This document shows positions 10,875 through 22,669 of a stretch of DNA of 64,000 nucleotides, in pieces (position 1 is the stretch's first letter; every line of letters begins with the position of its first letter). The stretch comes from Jaltomata sinuosa. Taxonomy: Eukaryota > Streptophyta > Magnoliopsida > Solanales > Solanaceae. Both the position numbers and the translations under genes were made by a program. The notes beneath the pieces are model-generated. The model saw nothing but the letters and a program-made list of their open reading frames with translations. It made no database searches and had not been told where the DNA came from. The stretch covers positions 310,001 through 374,000 of the forward strand of contig QJPP01001733.1 in the NCBI GenBank assembly GCA_003996215.1, written 5' to 3'.

Positions 10875-11424
10875 GTAACTTGGACCAAATCTGAGGTCAG
10901 AGCTAACCACTCTCCATCTGCTTGTGCTGGATTTAAGCTCTTCCTGACCAATTGAAGCTAAGTATTGTGCTCCCGTTGTTTCTTTCCTAGTCGTCCTAGT
11001 TCTCCTTACTTCCAAACCAATGGATTGAACCTCAAATGAGGTTGATACCACCATTAAGTCCAGTTGTAAACGAGACTTTGTACTTCTAGGAGATAAACCC
11101 CTAACTCGTCTCTGTGTTGTTGCAGGTGTACAAACCCTTTTCAGACCTTTGTAATTTATAATGTGAAACCTGGCTGCTCCAGACTTGATTTGTTATCGGA
11201 TAACACCCAAATAATTCTCACAGGTGCGGATAATCAAATCGATTGAAATTTCTTCAGTCTGAAAGTCAAGAAGGAGTCACATTAATGTATTACTAGTCTG
11301 TTTAGAAGTTTACTTACCTCCCTGTTGAATCGATTTATTGTTGTTGCTTGTTGCCTTTTTTGTGTTTAGCCATTCTATCTGCATTGTGTGATGTAGTGTT
11401 TAGAGAGACCTCCCCTTTGTAGCA
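10875..11424. other. Non-coding, partly LINE 3' flank
   Basis: No gene was recognised. A CAG followed by GTGTACAAACCC near 11123 looks like a splice acceptor but leads to no clear exon. The part next to 11425 would be the 3' untranslated tail of the minus-strand LINE. No clear poly(A) or target duplication could be placed. Confidence 0.4.
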
Positions 11425-13300
11425 TCACGAATCATTTTGAAGGACTCTTCTAATGTTTGGAATTCCTTGCTTGTCTAGAAGTAAAATCTTTTTGCATTTG
11501 TTGGGAATGTCTTGAAACTGGTCAATAAAGTAATCACCTACAAAAGAAAACACAAGATTAGCAAAAAAATCAGCGAGAGTATTTCCCTCTCTAAGGGAGT
11601 GTTGTACTCTCACTGATATAGTAGCCATTAAGTCCCAGATGCAATTAACTTCCACTGTAATGCTCCAAGGAATTTTCCATTCTCTTCTTAACATCTGAAT
11701 TAGTGCCAGAGAATCTGATTCCAGAATCACATTGTTTAAGAGATTATCTTTGCAGTATAGTAAACCTTCTTTGACAGCCCTTGCCTCAACCACCAGATTA
11801 GTGGAGTATTGAATTTTAATACCCTTAGCAGCCACCAAGTTACCTCCTGAATCTCTAATGCAGAAAGCAACAAAACTAGGTCCTGGATTTCCCCTAGATT
11901 CCCCATCCGTATTGCACTTCACCCAATTGTCAGGTGGTGGGAACCATTTGATTATCTTGACAACATATACTGGTCTATACCCCTTCAAACCATGCATAAT
12001 TTGTGGCCAGTTTATATTGTCACAGATCATGTTGAATCTGCTCCTCAGAATTTTTTTTATAAGTTCTGTTACTTCCCAGACTATCTTGCCCAAAGAGTAA
12101 TTACCACCATGAAGAACAATGTTCCTTCTCTTCCACAGGAACCAGAGTATGAAAATAGGTACTACCTGGAACACCCCTTTAGTTCTACTGTTATTAGAGT
12201 AACTCCACCACATCCTGATTGTCTGTTTTATGTTCATTGAGGGGTTAAAACCTGCTGGCTTGAGAAGTACTTCCATACTGTTTGCGCAATGTTCCCCCTC
12301 AAGAATAGATGTTCAATAGATTCCACTTCTTCGTGATCACAGCACCTACAGAACTGAGAAATATTAGGGTTCCAAATGTGCATTACATGTGAAACTGGAA
12401 CCTTCCCTTTCCAGATTCTCCAAGCCAGGAAGGAGTATTTAAAGGGGAGGTCTTTGCACCATAGGTTCTTTAGATCCTCACTGATTTCTTCTTTGTGCCT
12501 CAAGAGATCCAAAGCACTTTTCACAGTGAAAATACCAGTGCTAGTTGCTGTCCACCATGGTTGGTCTGCTTGATCAACAAGTTTACACTGCCCCAAGTTA
12601 TTCTTTACATGCTCCATTACATACTCCGGAACAAGATCTTGCATTCTTTCAAAATTCCATCCCTCCTCCGTTAGGAATGAATTAATGTCCTTCATATGAT
12701 AACAAGTATGCACCTCTATTTGGTGTTTGAATAGAGGGCCTAAGTTGGTCCAATTTTCAAACCAAACACTAGAAGTGCCACCTTTTGGTTCCCACTTTAT
12801 AAGAGGTTCCAATATGCCCTTGTTCTCCAACATATGTTTCCAGATTTGAGATCCTCCTTTCCACTCTACCAATGCTGGAATTTGTTTCTTGCAGTATTTG
12901 TTCCAAAAGCAATTGGACCACATGTTGCTTTGGGTTCTAAACGTCCACCACAATTTTGCATATAGTGCTTGAGAAACTTCAAACATAGACCTGAATTCAA
13001 GTCCTCCTTCCCTCTTTGGTAAGCAGATCTTACCCCATGCTAACCAATGTTTACTCCTACCAGATTCCTTATTGCTCCAAAAGAATTTAGCAAAGATTTT
13101 GTGGAGTTCCTTTATGACACAACTAGGAGGGACAATGGCAGATAGCACATAGACTGGGATGCTTTGTAAGACACTTGTGATTAGTACTTCTTTGCCTCCA
13201 TATGATAATAGCCTACCTTTCTATGACTGCAATTTGTTCTTCACTTTATCAATTAATTCTCCATAGTGCTCCTTTCTCTTCCTTGTGTGAGTAATCGTTA
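11425..13300 (-). mobile_element. 5'-truncated LINE (RT C-terminus, zf-RVT, RNase H)
   Basis: Two minus-strand blocks belong to one non-LTR retrotransposon ORF2. The first (12234-13148, with homology continuing to about 13300) holds the C-terminal part of the reverse transcriptase region, with the family pattern LSYGGKEVLITSVLQSIPVY, KEGGLEFR and the zf-RVT domain (LPFKYSFLAWRIWKGKVPV, CRCCDHEEVESIEHLFL). The second (11425-12276) is an RNase H domain: VKCNTDGESRGNPGPS, then VEARAVKEGL, ESDSLALI and HSLREGNTLADFFAN. The frames are offset by a frameshift near 12255, and a TAG near 13222 replaces the tryptophan usual in S-W-KG. The polymerase catalytic motifs and the endonuclease are absent, so this is a dead, 5'-truncated copy of about 1.9 kb. 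Confidence 0.85.
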
Positions 13301-13521
13301 TTGGTGGTAATCGGGTTACATTGATTTCCTCACCCATTTTTTATCTTGATAAAACTCAGTTTCTACGACACGTTATTTCCCGTCAGTTCCAATCATTGCC
13401 CAAAATGTTAGATAAAATTACTTTTAATTACATTACACTTGATTTTTGAGGTATGAAACTGTTGGTTTAGTATAAAATTTTATACTCACATAGTATTTAT
13501 TATTGCTAAATAAAAGACTAA

Positions 13522-13926
13522 GGTGTTGTTTGGTAGAGTGTATTAAAAAAATAATGCATGCATTAAGTTTGTGTATTATTAATATCTTGTTTGGTATATT
13601 TTTTTAGCTTGTGTATAATTAATGCTTGCATGAGTTATACACTCTATTGTGTATTCAGGTGTGTATTACTAATACCTCAAAATCCATGGTATTAGTAATG
13701 TAATGAATTCTAATGCATGCATTAGCATGATTAAAGACACAATTGCCTCTTAAAACTTTTTTCACATCCTTTTCATCATATTTGTGGAGGATATTTTTGT
13801 AAACAAATATTTTTTTCTCTATTTTCGCTTACGGAAGGGGAAAAGTTTGATTCTCAACACATGTGCAAACAAGAAAATTTAAAAAAGTATGCAATGCATT
13901 TTTTTAATACGCCAAACCAAACATTG
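13522..13926. mobile_element. Decayed MITE
   Basis: The left end contains GGTGTTGTTTGGTAG, then GTGTATTAAAAAAAT and ATGCATGCATTA. The right end, reverse-complemented, contains TGTTTGGTTTGGCGTATT, AAAAAAATGCAT and GCAT, forming imperfect inverted repeats of about 45 bp. The internal ATGCATGCATTA motif recurs near 13708. The target duplication is not clear and related TACTAAT repeats continue to 14005, so the boundaries are approximate. Confidence 0.45.
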
Positions 13927-14011
13927 TATCAGAAAAATCTCAGCATAACTAATGCAAACATAACTAATACTAGCATTACTAATACCATATTTTGCACTAT
14001 TTTTATACACA

Positions 14012-16196
14012 TGTAATGACCCTCCAGGTTATTTTCTATTTTTTGTGCTTTTTGGGCATTTTGAGCTTTCCCTCAGCGGGTACAGGTCATTTATGACTTG
14101 TCGGGACTAACGGTCCGGTTTCCGGGCCGTTCGTTAGGTCGTTATGTCCATTTCCCTATTTTAGAACTTGAACTTAGAAAATCTTTGACTTTGGTCAACT
14201 TTCTTGGTAAACGTACTCAGAATTGAATTCTGACAGTTTTGTTGGCTCCGGAGCAGGAATTTTGGTCTAATGGGACCCTTGGTGTTGGTCTGGGTACTTT
14301 CGGTTTGGTTTTATGTTGTTTTCTATATTTTCAAGTAGTTTGGCTTGTGGGGTTGACTTTGGTCAATATTCAAAGAAGACAATCTCAAATGGAAATTCCG
14401 TCAGCGTTGTTAGCTCTGGAATATCGACTTTGGGCTAGAGGGACCTTTGGTTTGGGTCTCGAGGCTTCCGGACTTATTTTTGACCTTTGGGTTTCATTTT
14501 GGTAAAGGTTGGCCAATAGTTGGTTTTGGGCGTGAGGCCCACTTTTTGTTAAATTGACCTCCGTTGGGATTTTCGTTGATTTCCTTGAGCCTGGAATGTA
14601 ATTTTTAGTCAAGTAGATCAGCTCATTTTTGTTTGCGGGACCCCGAATGCATTTCCGGTGGTCCATCCATTTCAAAGTTTGCTAAAACTTGGCTTGGCAG
14701 CTGCTGGTTGCTGGTATGATGCCATGGCGGGCTCCTGGCCGCACCTGCGTGCCTGCCTGGGCTGGCAAGGTAGCGTGCCTACGACGCTTTGGGCGTTTTG
14801 GTCGGACCGCTCCTGCGCGTGCATGGGCGTTGTGGTGTGCCCGCACCTGCGCGTGCATGGGCTCCCCTGCGCCTGGGCGCTGGCAGCATTTAAGCTGACC
14901 ACCCCTCTAATTTTCAGTTCATTCCCCTCTCTTCACCAACTCGTTTTTCGTCCATAAGCTTGAGCTCTAACCTCCAAATTCAACTCCAGATTTTCCCTAG
15001 GCGCGATGGTGGTGGTTTTTCCGGTCCTTGGTCATTTCTTGCCTCTAAAGTGGTACGTTTCCGCCCTTGAAAATCCTTAATTCTCCATTTTTGGTTTCTC
15101 TTGAACTACTAGGACCTTGGGGATGTTTTGAGCCCAAAAATGAGTCTCGTTCGCGCTCAACTTTTGGGCATGGTTTCCTTGACCCGTTGTGATTGAAATT
15201 GTAAATTTTATTTTCTGTTTCATTACGCGGGCCCCGAGGATCATTTTTTGATCCAATTTTTGGCCCGATTTCCCATATATCAATATAGGTGTCATTCTTC
15301 TCGTCTTGACACCTGGATTCTATTCTTGATAGCATGGTAACTTTTTGAGGCTGTTCGAAAGGGGAAGTCCTCGAGGTAGGTTATGATTTACTTCCTAGAC
15401 TGAGTTTAGTTAGATTTTATATCATATATATTACTGGAATGTTAGGTTGGATTTTTAGGTAGAAATAGGCTTAAATGTAACTTGTATTATATTGTCCTTT
15501 TCAGATCGTAGATTAGAATCTTTTACTGTTATCCTTAGTTTAGGAGCTTGTAGTATCACCGTGGCTAGCCTAGAATCCTTAGTGTGCTTTTAGGAGTTTT
15601 TTAGAGGTAGAGTAGATGCTTGTAGTGGTTTATGTAGTTATTTTTTGCTATTTCTGCTTTAATTGTTGGTTGCGTGTAATTGTGGGCCCGAGGCCATAGC
15701 TTGGATTTATACGGAGTTTCCAGGTTAGTTCTCTTAGTTGAAGGGTATTTTTGCCCTGTTTTGCCTTATTGTGTGCTATATTATCTGAACGTAGAAATTA
15801 CATGCTCATACTGCATTCTCATGCCTATTGGTACAGAAAAGAAAGATTTTCAAGGCTTTTTGTTCCAAACTTGAGATTTACTAGGTTGTCATGGTTTTCA
15901 GACTTTTAAAGGAATTACCTTGGGTTTTTACTGGTTTTGGAAAGGAAAGAAAAAATACTACTTTTATGCATTTATTGATAAACTCGATGTTCATTTTCGG
16001 GCGCCCCTATGCACTATTTTTGGGTTTTACCTTTATGCATTATTGATAAGCTCGATGTTCATTTTCGAACATCCCCATACGTTATTTTCAGGTTTACCTT
16101 CTATGCACTTGTTGATGAGCTCGAGGTTAAATTCCGAGCACCCCGGGTATCAAATCTTACTCTACTATGCTATTATGTCCTCATACATCACATCAT
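14012..16196 (+). repeat. Element C 5' LTR, left part
   Basis: It begins TGTAATGACCCTCCAGG and aligns with the 3' LTR at 55160-55929 and then 63029-64000, which proves it is an LTR. It contains a GC-rich block (14720-14880), two diverged copies of a roughly 165-bp unit (about 14225-14545) and a 69-bp triple repeat near its right end. It stops at 16196, where element B is inserted. Small open frames inside are not genes. Confidence 0.85.
15965..16150 (+). repeat. Three tandem copies of a ~69-bp unit in the C LTR
   Basis: Copies begin TATGCA at 15965, 16034 and 16102 and share TTGATAAGCTCGATGTTCATTTTCG-like sequence (the third copy has diverged most). The array lies just left of the B insertion. 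Confidence 0.8.
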
Positions 16197-17783
16197 TGAC
16201 ACGCCAAAATTATACCTCCAAAAGAAGCATAAAGCGGTCGCTGTTCAAATATAGAAACTAACCAAGGTTAGGGTCGATCCCATAAGGAATATGGTAGGAT
16301 CTCGTTCAACTGTGTGTATTCGCGCTCTTAGCCGACTTATTTCCCTAAAGGGTGGTTTTAAGTAACAATTAATGTTTGTAAATTATTAAGTAACCAGTAA
16401 TCAGCAAGTATCAATATTGTTGTGATTCAGAGAGATAACGGACTAGGACTGTGTTCCCCATGAGTTTATAACGCTATAGGCATTGTACTAGCAATCTATT
16501 CTGATGCTTAGCATGCAAGATCGGTAAGTTAGGTTCACCTAAATGGTTGGTCCCCTAGATAGATGAATTTCACCATGCAACTTGGTCCGTCTACGGGTGT
16601 ATACTTTACTAACCATTACCTATGATCCCAGATTAGCTATTCCCAGACAAGGTCAAGCTATTAGATGAGGGTTGATAGCCTCAAATCTCTGTTGTAACCA
16701 AGCTTTTTCCCATTCATTACCTCCTTGGTCCAGCAAGTAAGAATAAGGTGAGTTGTAGCGTTAGCAACCATTAAAAAGCAATCAAAGCGAAGGGAAGAAC
16801 AATACATGCATAAACACCGTCCTAGAGTTGCTAAGTACTTTGCCTACATTGTTAATCCATCATGGTTCTCACAACCCTAGTTGTGGATTTAGCTACTCAT
16901 GTTCATAAGCAAACAATCAAAAGTTGCTGAAGCATTCATGATCATACACTTACAAGAAGAAGATAAGAAATCCGGAAACTTGAATAGTTGAAGAAGAATC
17001 AAGAGTCAATGAACCTGTTAATCTCTCTAAACAAAGAACAAATAAATACCAAGTATTTTCGAATATGTTTCCTACAAATTATCGAGCATAACTCGTAAAA
17101 GAAAACCTAGAAAAAGTATTTATAGACATCACAAATCTTATCCTAAACAAACTAGGAGAACTGGAATCGGCAGGGATCACGACTTGGTTGATGACCTGTC
17201 ATTTCAGATGACGGTTCATGGTTTACTGAAGTCAACCGTGGTCCTGAGAAGTCAATGTTGCCTGCTGTGAGAAACCACGAGAGGAACCACGGGTCGTGAA
17301 ATCATTCTACGATTCATCGATCGGCTCATGGTTTTATACTTCATTATTTCATCCCTTTGATAAATAACCACGACTTTCACAGGAGGATTCCTGGTCTGGA
17401 ACTACGGTTCGTAAAGTGACTCGTGTTTCCTGCTCTTCTTTTTGCATGTCTGCAGGTTCTCCTATTCTACGAGTAACAGGACAGGTCATGGTTTGGAACC
17501 ACGACTCATAGGCTGACTCGTACTTTAGCATATGATTTTGCACTCCTGCTGGACTTTTTCCATGACTGACAGTGCAGGTCCATGGTTCCGAACCACGGAC
17601 TGTCAATCCTCCCGTAATCCCTGTAGACACCACTTTTTCAGTATAAATTTCAGCACTTTGGCTATGAAACCTGTTCTCCTGCAGACTTAACAAAAACCAT
17701 CAAATCTACCAATAAAATGCTAAAGAACATACACTAATCCTAAGTATTAAGCATCGAAAGTGATGTAAATCCATGGCAAATCA
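16197..17783 (-). repeat. Element B 3' LTR (1587 bp)
   Basis: On the minus strand it runs from TGATTTGCCATGG (17783) to GGCGTGTCA (16197) and aligns over its length with the LTRs of A. The block 17160-17640 holds a series of CGTGGTTC..GAACCACG-like palindromes. The polypurine-type sequence AAGTTGAGGGTGT lies just upstream on the minus strand, at 17784-17800. Confidence 0.9.
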
Positions 17784-18466
17784 ACACCCTCAACTTAAAA
17801 CTCTTGCTTGTCCTCAAGCAACAAAAGAAAAACTATCCTAATACGATGCTTAAGCAAAAGAAAACTAGAACCATGGCAGTCATATGATTCAAACAGTTTA
17901 GCTCACAACAAGCACACCCTATGTCGGGCCATATATAAAGCGGTGGATAGTGTGCTCTGAGATGTCAACCTGGATCCCTCATACTTGTTACCTATCCAAT
18001 GTTGGCTGCATATTTGTATTCTTCCCTTTTTCACACATGTTTATCCAGGTGGCAGCATAAGCCGTATAGAACTAACAGACTAGAACCGGTTTGTAAGGAC
18101 CACCCTGCCGACCATATCGTTCAAAGCATCAGATCTCACCTCAACTTCTTCATGTATACTGCACCGTGGGTGACCTTTCTTATTTAATGCCAAGCCCTCA
18201 TGAAATAACCGAGAACTGCCCTCTATGGCCCATCTCACTCTATCCCGAACTCCGAGGGTTTTGCATTTGAATGTCGGAGCAATGAGGATGGCTCATCAGG
18301 TTGAGTTACTATTGCAGTAGGACTTTCATTGTCGGATTTGCTAGCACTCTCACTAGAATTATGGCTAGCACTCTTTGTGGATGACTCTGAACCTGCATCT
18401 TTCTTGCTACCCGAAGTTTAATCCTCTCCGGGTTCAGACTCGTTGGCACCGCTTTCCTGAGGTGAT
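17784..18466 (-). pseudogene. Element B, 3' internal region with ORF3 remnant
   Basis: The right part (about 17925-18466), read on the minus strand, matches the ORF3 N-terminal half of A at about 27580-28150, including the serine-rich SESA block and the region around NMCEKGK, with stops. The left part matches the sequence of A just before its 3' LTR (38140-38266). The two are fused near 17925, so the rest of ORF3 and the long 3' non-coding region are deleted in B. Its right end is the GTGAT target site of A. Confidence 0.8.
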
Positions 18467-20049
18467 TGATGTGCCTTGGATTTATGTCACTTTTGACGCT
18501 TGATACTTAGGAATAAATCATGTTCTTTAGCATTTTGTTGGTAGATTTGATGGTTTTTATTAAGTGTGCAGGAGAACAGGGTCCATAGCCAAAGTGCTAA
18601 AATTTATACTAAAAAGTTGGTGTCTATAGGGATTACAAAAGGATTGACAGTTCGTGGTTCGGGGCCACGGACCCGTCTTGTGAGTCATGAAAAAAAGTTC
18701 AGCAAGAGTGCAAATCATGGGCAAAAAGCACAAGTCAGTCTACGAGTCGTGGTTCCAAACCATGACCTATCCTGTTACTCGTAGATCAGATGAACTGTAG
18801 ACATGCAAAAAGAAGACCAGAAAGCATGAGTCACTTCACGAACCGTAATTCCAGACCATGAACTGTCCTGTTGGAATCATGGTTGTTGATCAGAGAGATA
18901 CAATAATGAAGTCTAAAACCACGAGTCGGTCGATAAATCGTAGAATTATTTGACGGCTCGTGGTTTCTCACAATAGGAAATGATGACTCTTCAGGACCAT
19001 GGTTGACCTCAGCAAACTACGAACCGTCATCTTAAACGACGGGTCGTCAACCAAGTCGTGATCCCTACAGACTACAGTTCTCCTTGTTTGTTTAGGATAG
19101 GATTTGTAATGTCTATAAATACTTTTCCTAGGTTTTCTTTTACGTTTTATACTCTATAATTTGTAGGAAACATATTCGTAAACACTTGGTATTGATTTGT
19201 TCTTGGGTTTGAGAGATTAACACATTCATAATTCTTGATTCTTGATTTTTTTCTTCAATTATTCAAGTTTTGAGATTTCTTTACTTCTTCTTGTAAGTAT
19301 ATAATCATGAATGCTTCAACAACTTCTGATTGTTTGCTTATAAACATGAGTAGCTAAATCCACAACTAGGGTTGTGGGAACCATGATGGATTAACAAAGT
19401 AGGCAAAGTACTTAGCAACTCTAGGATGGTGTTAATGCATGTGTTGTTCTTCCCTTCGCTTTGATTGCTTTTTAATGGTTTCTAACGTTACAACTCACCT
19501 TATTCTTACTTGCTGGACCAAGGAGGTAATGAATGGGAAAAGGGTTGGTTACAACGGAGATTTGAGGCTATCAACCCTCATCTAATAGCTTGACCTTGTC
19601 TGGGAATAGCTAATCTGGGATCATAGGTAAGGGTTAGTAAAGTATACACCCGTAGACGGACCAAGTTGCATGGTGAAATTCATCTATCTAGGGGACCAAC
19701 CATTTAGGTGAACCTAACTTACCGACCTTGCATGCTAAGCATCATAATAGATTGCTAGTACAATGCCTATAGCGTTATAAACTCATGGGGAACACAGTCC
19801 TAGTCCATTATCTCTCTGAATCACAACAATATTGATACTTGCTGATTACTGGTTACTTAATAATTTACAAACATTAATTGTTACTTAAAACCCCCCTTTA
19901 GGGAAATAAGCCGACTAAGAGCGCGAATACACACAGTTGAATGATATCCTACCATATTCCCTGTGGGATCGACCCTAACCTTGGTTAGATTCTATATTTG
20001 AACAACGACCGTTTTATGCTTCTTTTGGAGGTGTAATTTAGGCATATCA
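18467..20049 (+). repeat. Element A 5' LTR (1583 bp)
   Basis: It starts TGATGTGCCTTGG and ends GGCATATCA, just before the primer site. It aligns along its length with 38267-39847, with visible substitutions that are densest in the first few hundred bases. The region 18640-19080 is rich in imperfect palindromes such as CTACGAGTCGTGGTT..AACCATGA..ACTCGTAG. Confidence 0.92.
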
Positions 20050-20054
20050 AATTT

Positions 20055-20072
20055 TGTTGCCGTTGCCGGGGA
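20055..20072 (+). other. Primer binding site of A (Asp-tRNA type)
   Basis: Five bases after the LTR the sequence TGTTGCCGTTGCCGGGGA matches the Athila primer site TGGCGCCGTTGCCGGGGA except for two or three bases. The canonical form is complementary to the 3' end of plant tRNA-Asp. Confidence 0.8.
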
Positions 20073-20167
20073 ATACGGTTTAGGATTAAGAGCAATTGTG
20101 TTATTTGACTATTAGTCCTTATTTCCTGATTTTACTTTTTCTGTTGTTTTTGTTTTTGTTCCATAGG

Positions 20168-22155
20168 TTGCACACTTGTGCATGCCCAGTACAAGGAGTT
20201 AAGGCAATCCCCTGATTCCATTCAATCCTGAACTCCTACGAACTCTGAGAAACATAGTTAAGAAGGGAGTTTTTGAGACACCTGAATAGGCCACAACACA
20301 GATGTTGGCCGAAGAACAACAGAGGCAAAAGGCAGCAAAAGACACTTAAATTATGCAAGATACCCAAGATGCGCAAGCTGCAGATGCACTTGCTCAACAT
20401 AATGCTCAAGCTGAGCTAGCAGGAAAAGCTAGATAAGAAGTTGCTCGTCAAGTCGCACTTGAGGCTCATACTGCGAGAGACGAAGCAACCCGACGCAATA
20501 TAAATCAAGATTCAATTGGCGAGAGAGGGATAGGGGTCGCCAGCCTCAACAACCCTGACACATTCCTTGGTACAATCTTGATGATGATGATGTTGATGAC
20601 ACAGGGACAAAAGGCCCCATTGTATTATCACCGTTACCCATTGGTACAAAGTTCGATATTACAAGCACTATGATTTAGCTGCTGAACCTGAAGGGATTAT
20701 TTGTTGGCAAGCCCACTGATGATGCGAACTTGCACTTGAAGAACGTTGTGAGGATCTGAAAGGCGTACAACCTTCCAGGGGTAGATCAAGATGCTATCAG
20801 ATTGTGGCTCTTTCCATTCTCTTTAACTGGAGAAGCAACACTTTGGCTTGCGGAACTACCTAATGCTTCCATATACACATGGCTGGAACTGAGGAGTCAA
20901 TTTTGGAGAGGTTCTTCCCCCATAAAGGATGTTGCAGCTAAAGTAGGAGGTCTATAATTTCAAGCAGCTACCCACGGAGGCCCTGTATGAAACATGTCTT
21001 AGGTTCAATAAGAAGTTGAAACAAGTACCAAATCACAGAATCCCTGTGGATCATTCGATTGAGATTTTCTACAGAGCACTGAATGCAAACACCAAGGCAG
21101 TAGCTGATATAATCACTAGAGGAGAGTTCATGGAGAATACTTACATCGATGCTTCTGAGATGCTTGATAGAGTCACAAAGACAAACATAGCCTGGCATAC
21201 TAGAGAGGCTGAGAGCTCGGCAGAAACTTATGCAGTTGGGACATCCATTCACCATCAGGAGCTGCAGGAGCTTAGACAGGGTTTCACAGGGTTAAAAATG
21301 ACTGTAGATCTGATTGTGAAACAAATTCTTAATGGTGGTTTGGAGAAGGTAAATGTTGTAGGTTCACAAGGTAAAACACCGAGACAGGATGGGCACGACT
21401 CTGATGAAGAAGCTAATAATCTGAATGATCAAGTGGTGGGTTTTTGGGCCAATGACCTAGGAAATCAAGGTCGAAACAGAGATAGGGATGACAACTACAA
21501 CCGGTCTGGTTATAGAGATAGGAGCAGAGGTAGAGACAAGGATGGTGACTAGCACACGAGGGATGGCTACAAGAATAATAGAAGTGGCATGTACGTCCCT
21601 CCTGGTAACCGTGAAGTGGGATCTGATGAGCTAACTATCAAAGAGATGATTGTCAAGGTATTGTAGAAGGTAGAGTCGACTGATGGGAACTTGAAGGAGA
21701 TGCGTGCTGACATATCAGGTATAAATCAGAAAGTAGAGGCACATGTCATCGTCATCAAGTAAATTGAGCAATAGATGAACCAAATGTCTACAACCTTAAA
21801 CCTACGTCAGAAGGGTACCCTTCCTAGCAATACAGTCTAGAATCTGAAGAATGATGGGCATTACATGGCTGTGACTACTCGAAGCAGAAAATAGACTATT
21901 AATCCTCCTATTCTGATAGTTATTGATGAGCCTATCGAGCCTGAAAAAGATGATGCAAAAATTATGGTCGATTCAGAGGAAAAGGGTGGTAATGAAAGTT
22001 CAATTGAGAAGAAGTTCAAAGCCACCAAGGAGAAGAAAAAAGAGCTTTCACAGGTCTTAAAACCTATGCCATTACCTCCTCCACCTTACCCTCAGAGACT
22101 GATGAAGAAGGCTGAGGAATGTAAATATCGCAAGTTCATCTCCATGCTAAAATAA
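20168..22155 (+). pseudogene. Element A gag
   Basis: The region follows a polypyrimidine stretch ending CCATAG and starts with an N-terminal segment matching that of B. A retrotransposon gag domain follows (about 20600-20960: KFDITSTM, LLNLKGLF, DDANLHLKN, FPFSLTGEATLW). Then come LNANTKAVADIITRGEFMEN (21016-21552), a basic NRDRDDNYNRSGYRDRSRGR tract and a proline-rich PLPPPPYPQRL motif (21964-22155). The frame is broken near 20960 and by stops at, among others, 21550, 21665, 21760 and 22153. The product would be the structural capsid protein of the retrotransposon particle. No CCHC zinc knuckle was seen, and the arginine/aspartate-rich tract may take its place. Confidence 0.8.
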
Positions 22156-22161
22156 CTTTCA

Positions 22162-22665
22162 GTGAATATTCCATTGTTTGAAGCATTGGAGCAGATGCCT
22201 GGGTATGCGAAGTTCATGAATGATCTGGTGACAAAGGAGAGAACTGTGAGTTTTGAGCCAGCTGATAATTTGCACCATTATAGTGCAAAAGCCTCTCATT
22301 CTCTGGTGCAGAAAAAGGAGGATCCTGGAGCTTTCACTATTCCGTGCACGATTGGAGCATTCTATTTTGCAAAAATGTTGTGTGATCTGGGTGCTTATAT
22401 TAATATGATGCCATTAGCAGTGTTCAAATAGTTAGGCTTGGGAGCCCCCAATCTGACTACAATGCGGCTTATTATGGTAGATCGTACAGTGAAAAGGCCA
22501 ATGGGAATTATCTATAATGTACTTGTGAAAGTTGACACTTTCATCTTCCCTGCATACTCTGTGATCCTTGACTGTAAGGTTGACTTTGTGATTCCCATTA
22601 TCTTGGGATGCCCATTCCTTGCCACCAAACGCGCTCTAGTTTGGGTAGATAAAATTCAGACTTAA
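22162..22665 (+). pseudogene. Element A aspartic protease
   Basis: The frame carries LCDLGAYINMMPLAVF, which holds the D-[SL]-G catalytic motif of retropepsins in its Athila form. Upstream lies VNIPLFEALEQMPGYAKFMNDLV and downstream VILGCPFL with the family I-I-L-G pattern. A TAG at 22429-22431 replaces the usual glutamine in F-K-Q-LG, splitting the domain. The enzyme would cleave the gag-pol polyprotein. Confidence 0.8.
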
Positions 22666-22669
22666 TGAT

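Noticed and set aside
12376..12573. Plus-strand frames opposite the LINE (also 11858-12240)
   Set aside because: Antisense shadows of the LINE zf-RVT and RNase H domains.
14239..14957. Several overlapping open frames on both strands
   Set aside because: They lie in the LTR of C and recur at 55258-55587, explained by LTR homology. GC-rich composition lengthens frames by chance.
21016..21255. Minus-strand frame at 20968-21255 opposite gag
   Set aside because: Shadow of the gag frame; no independent features.
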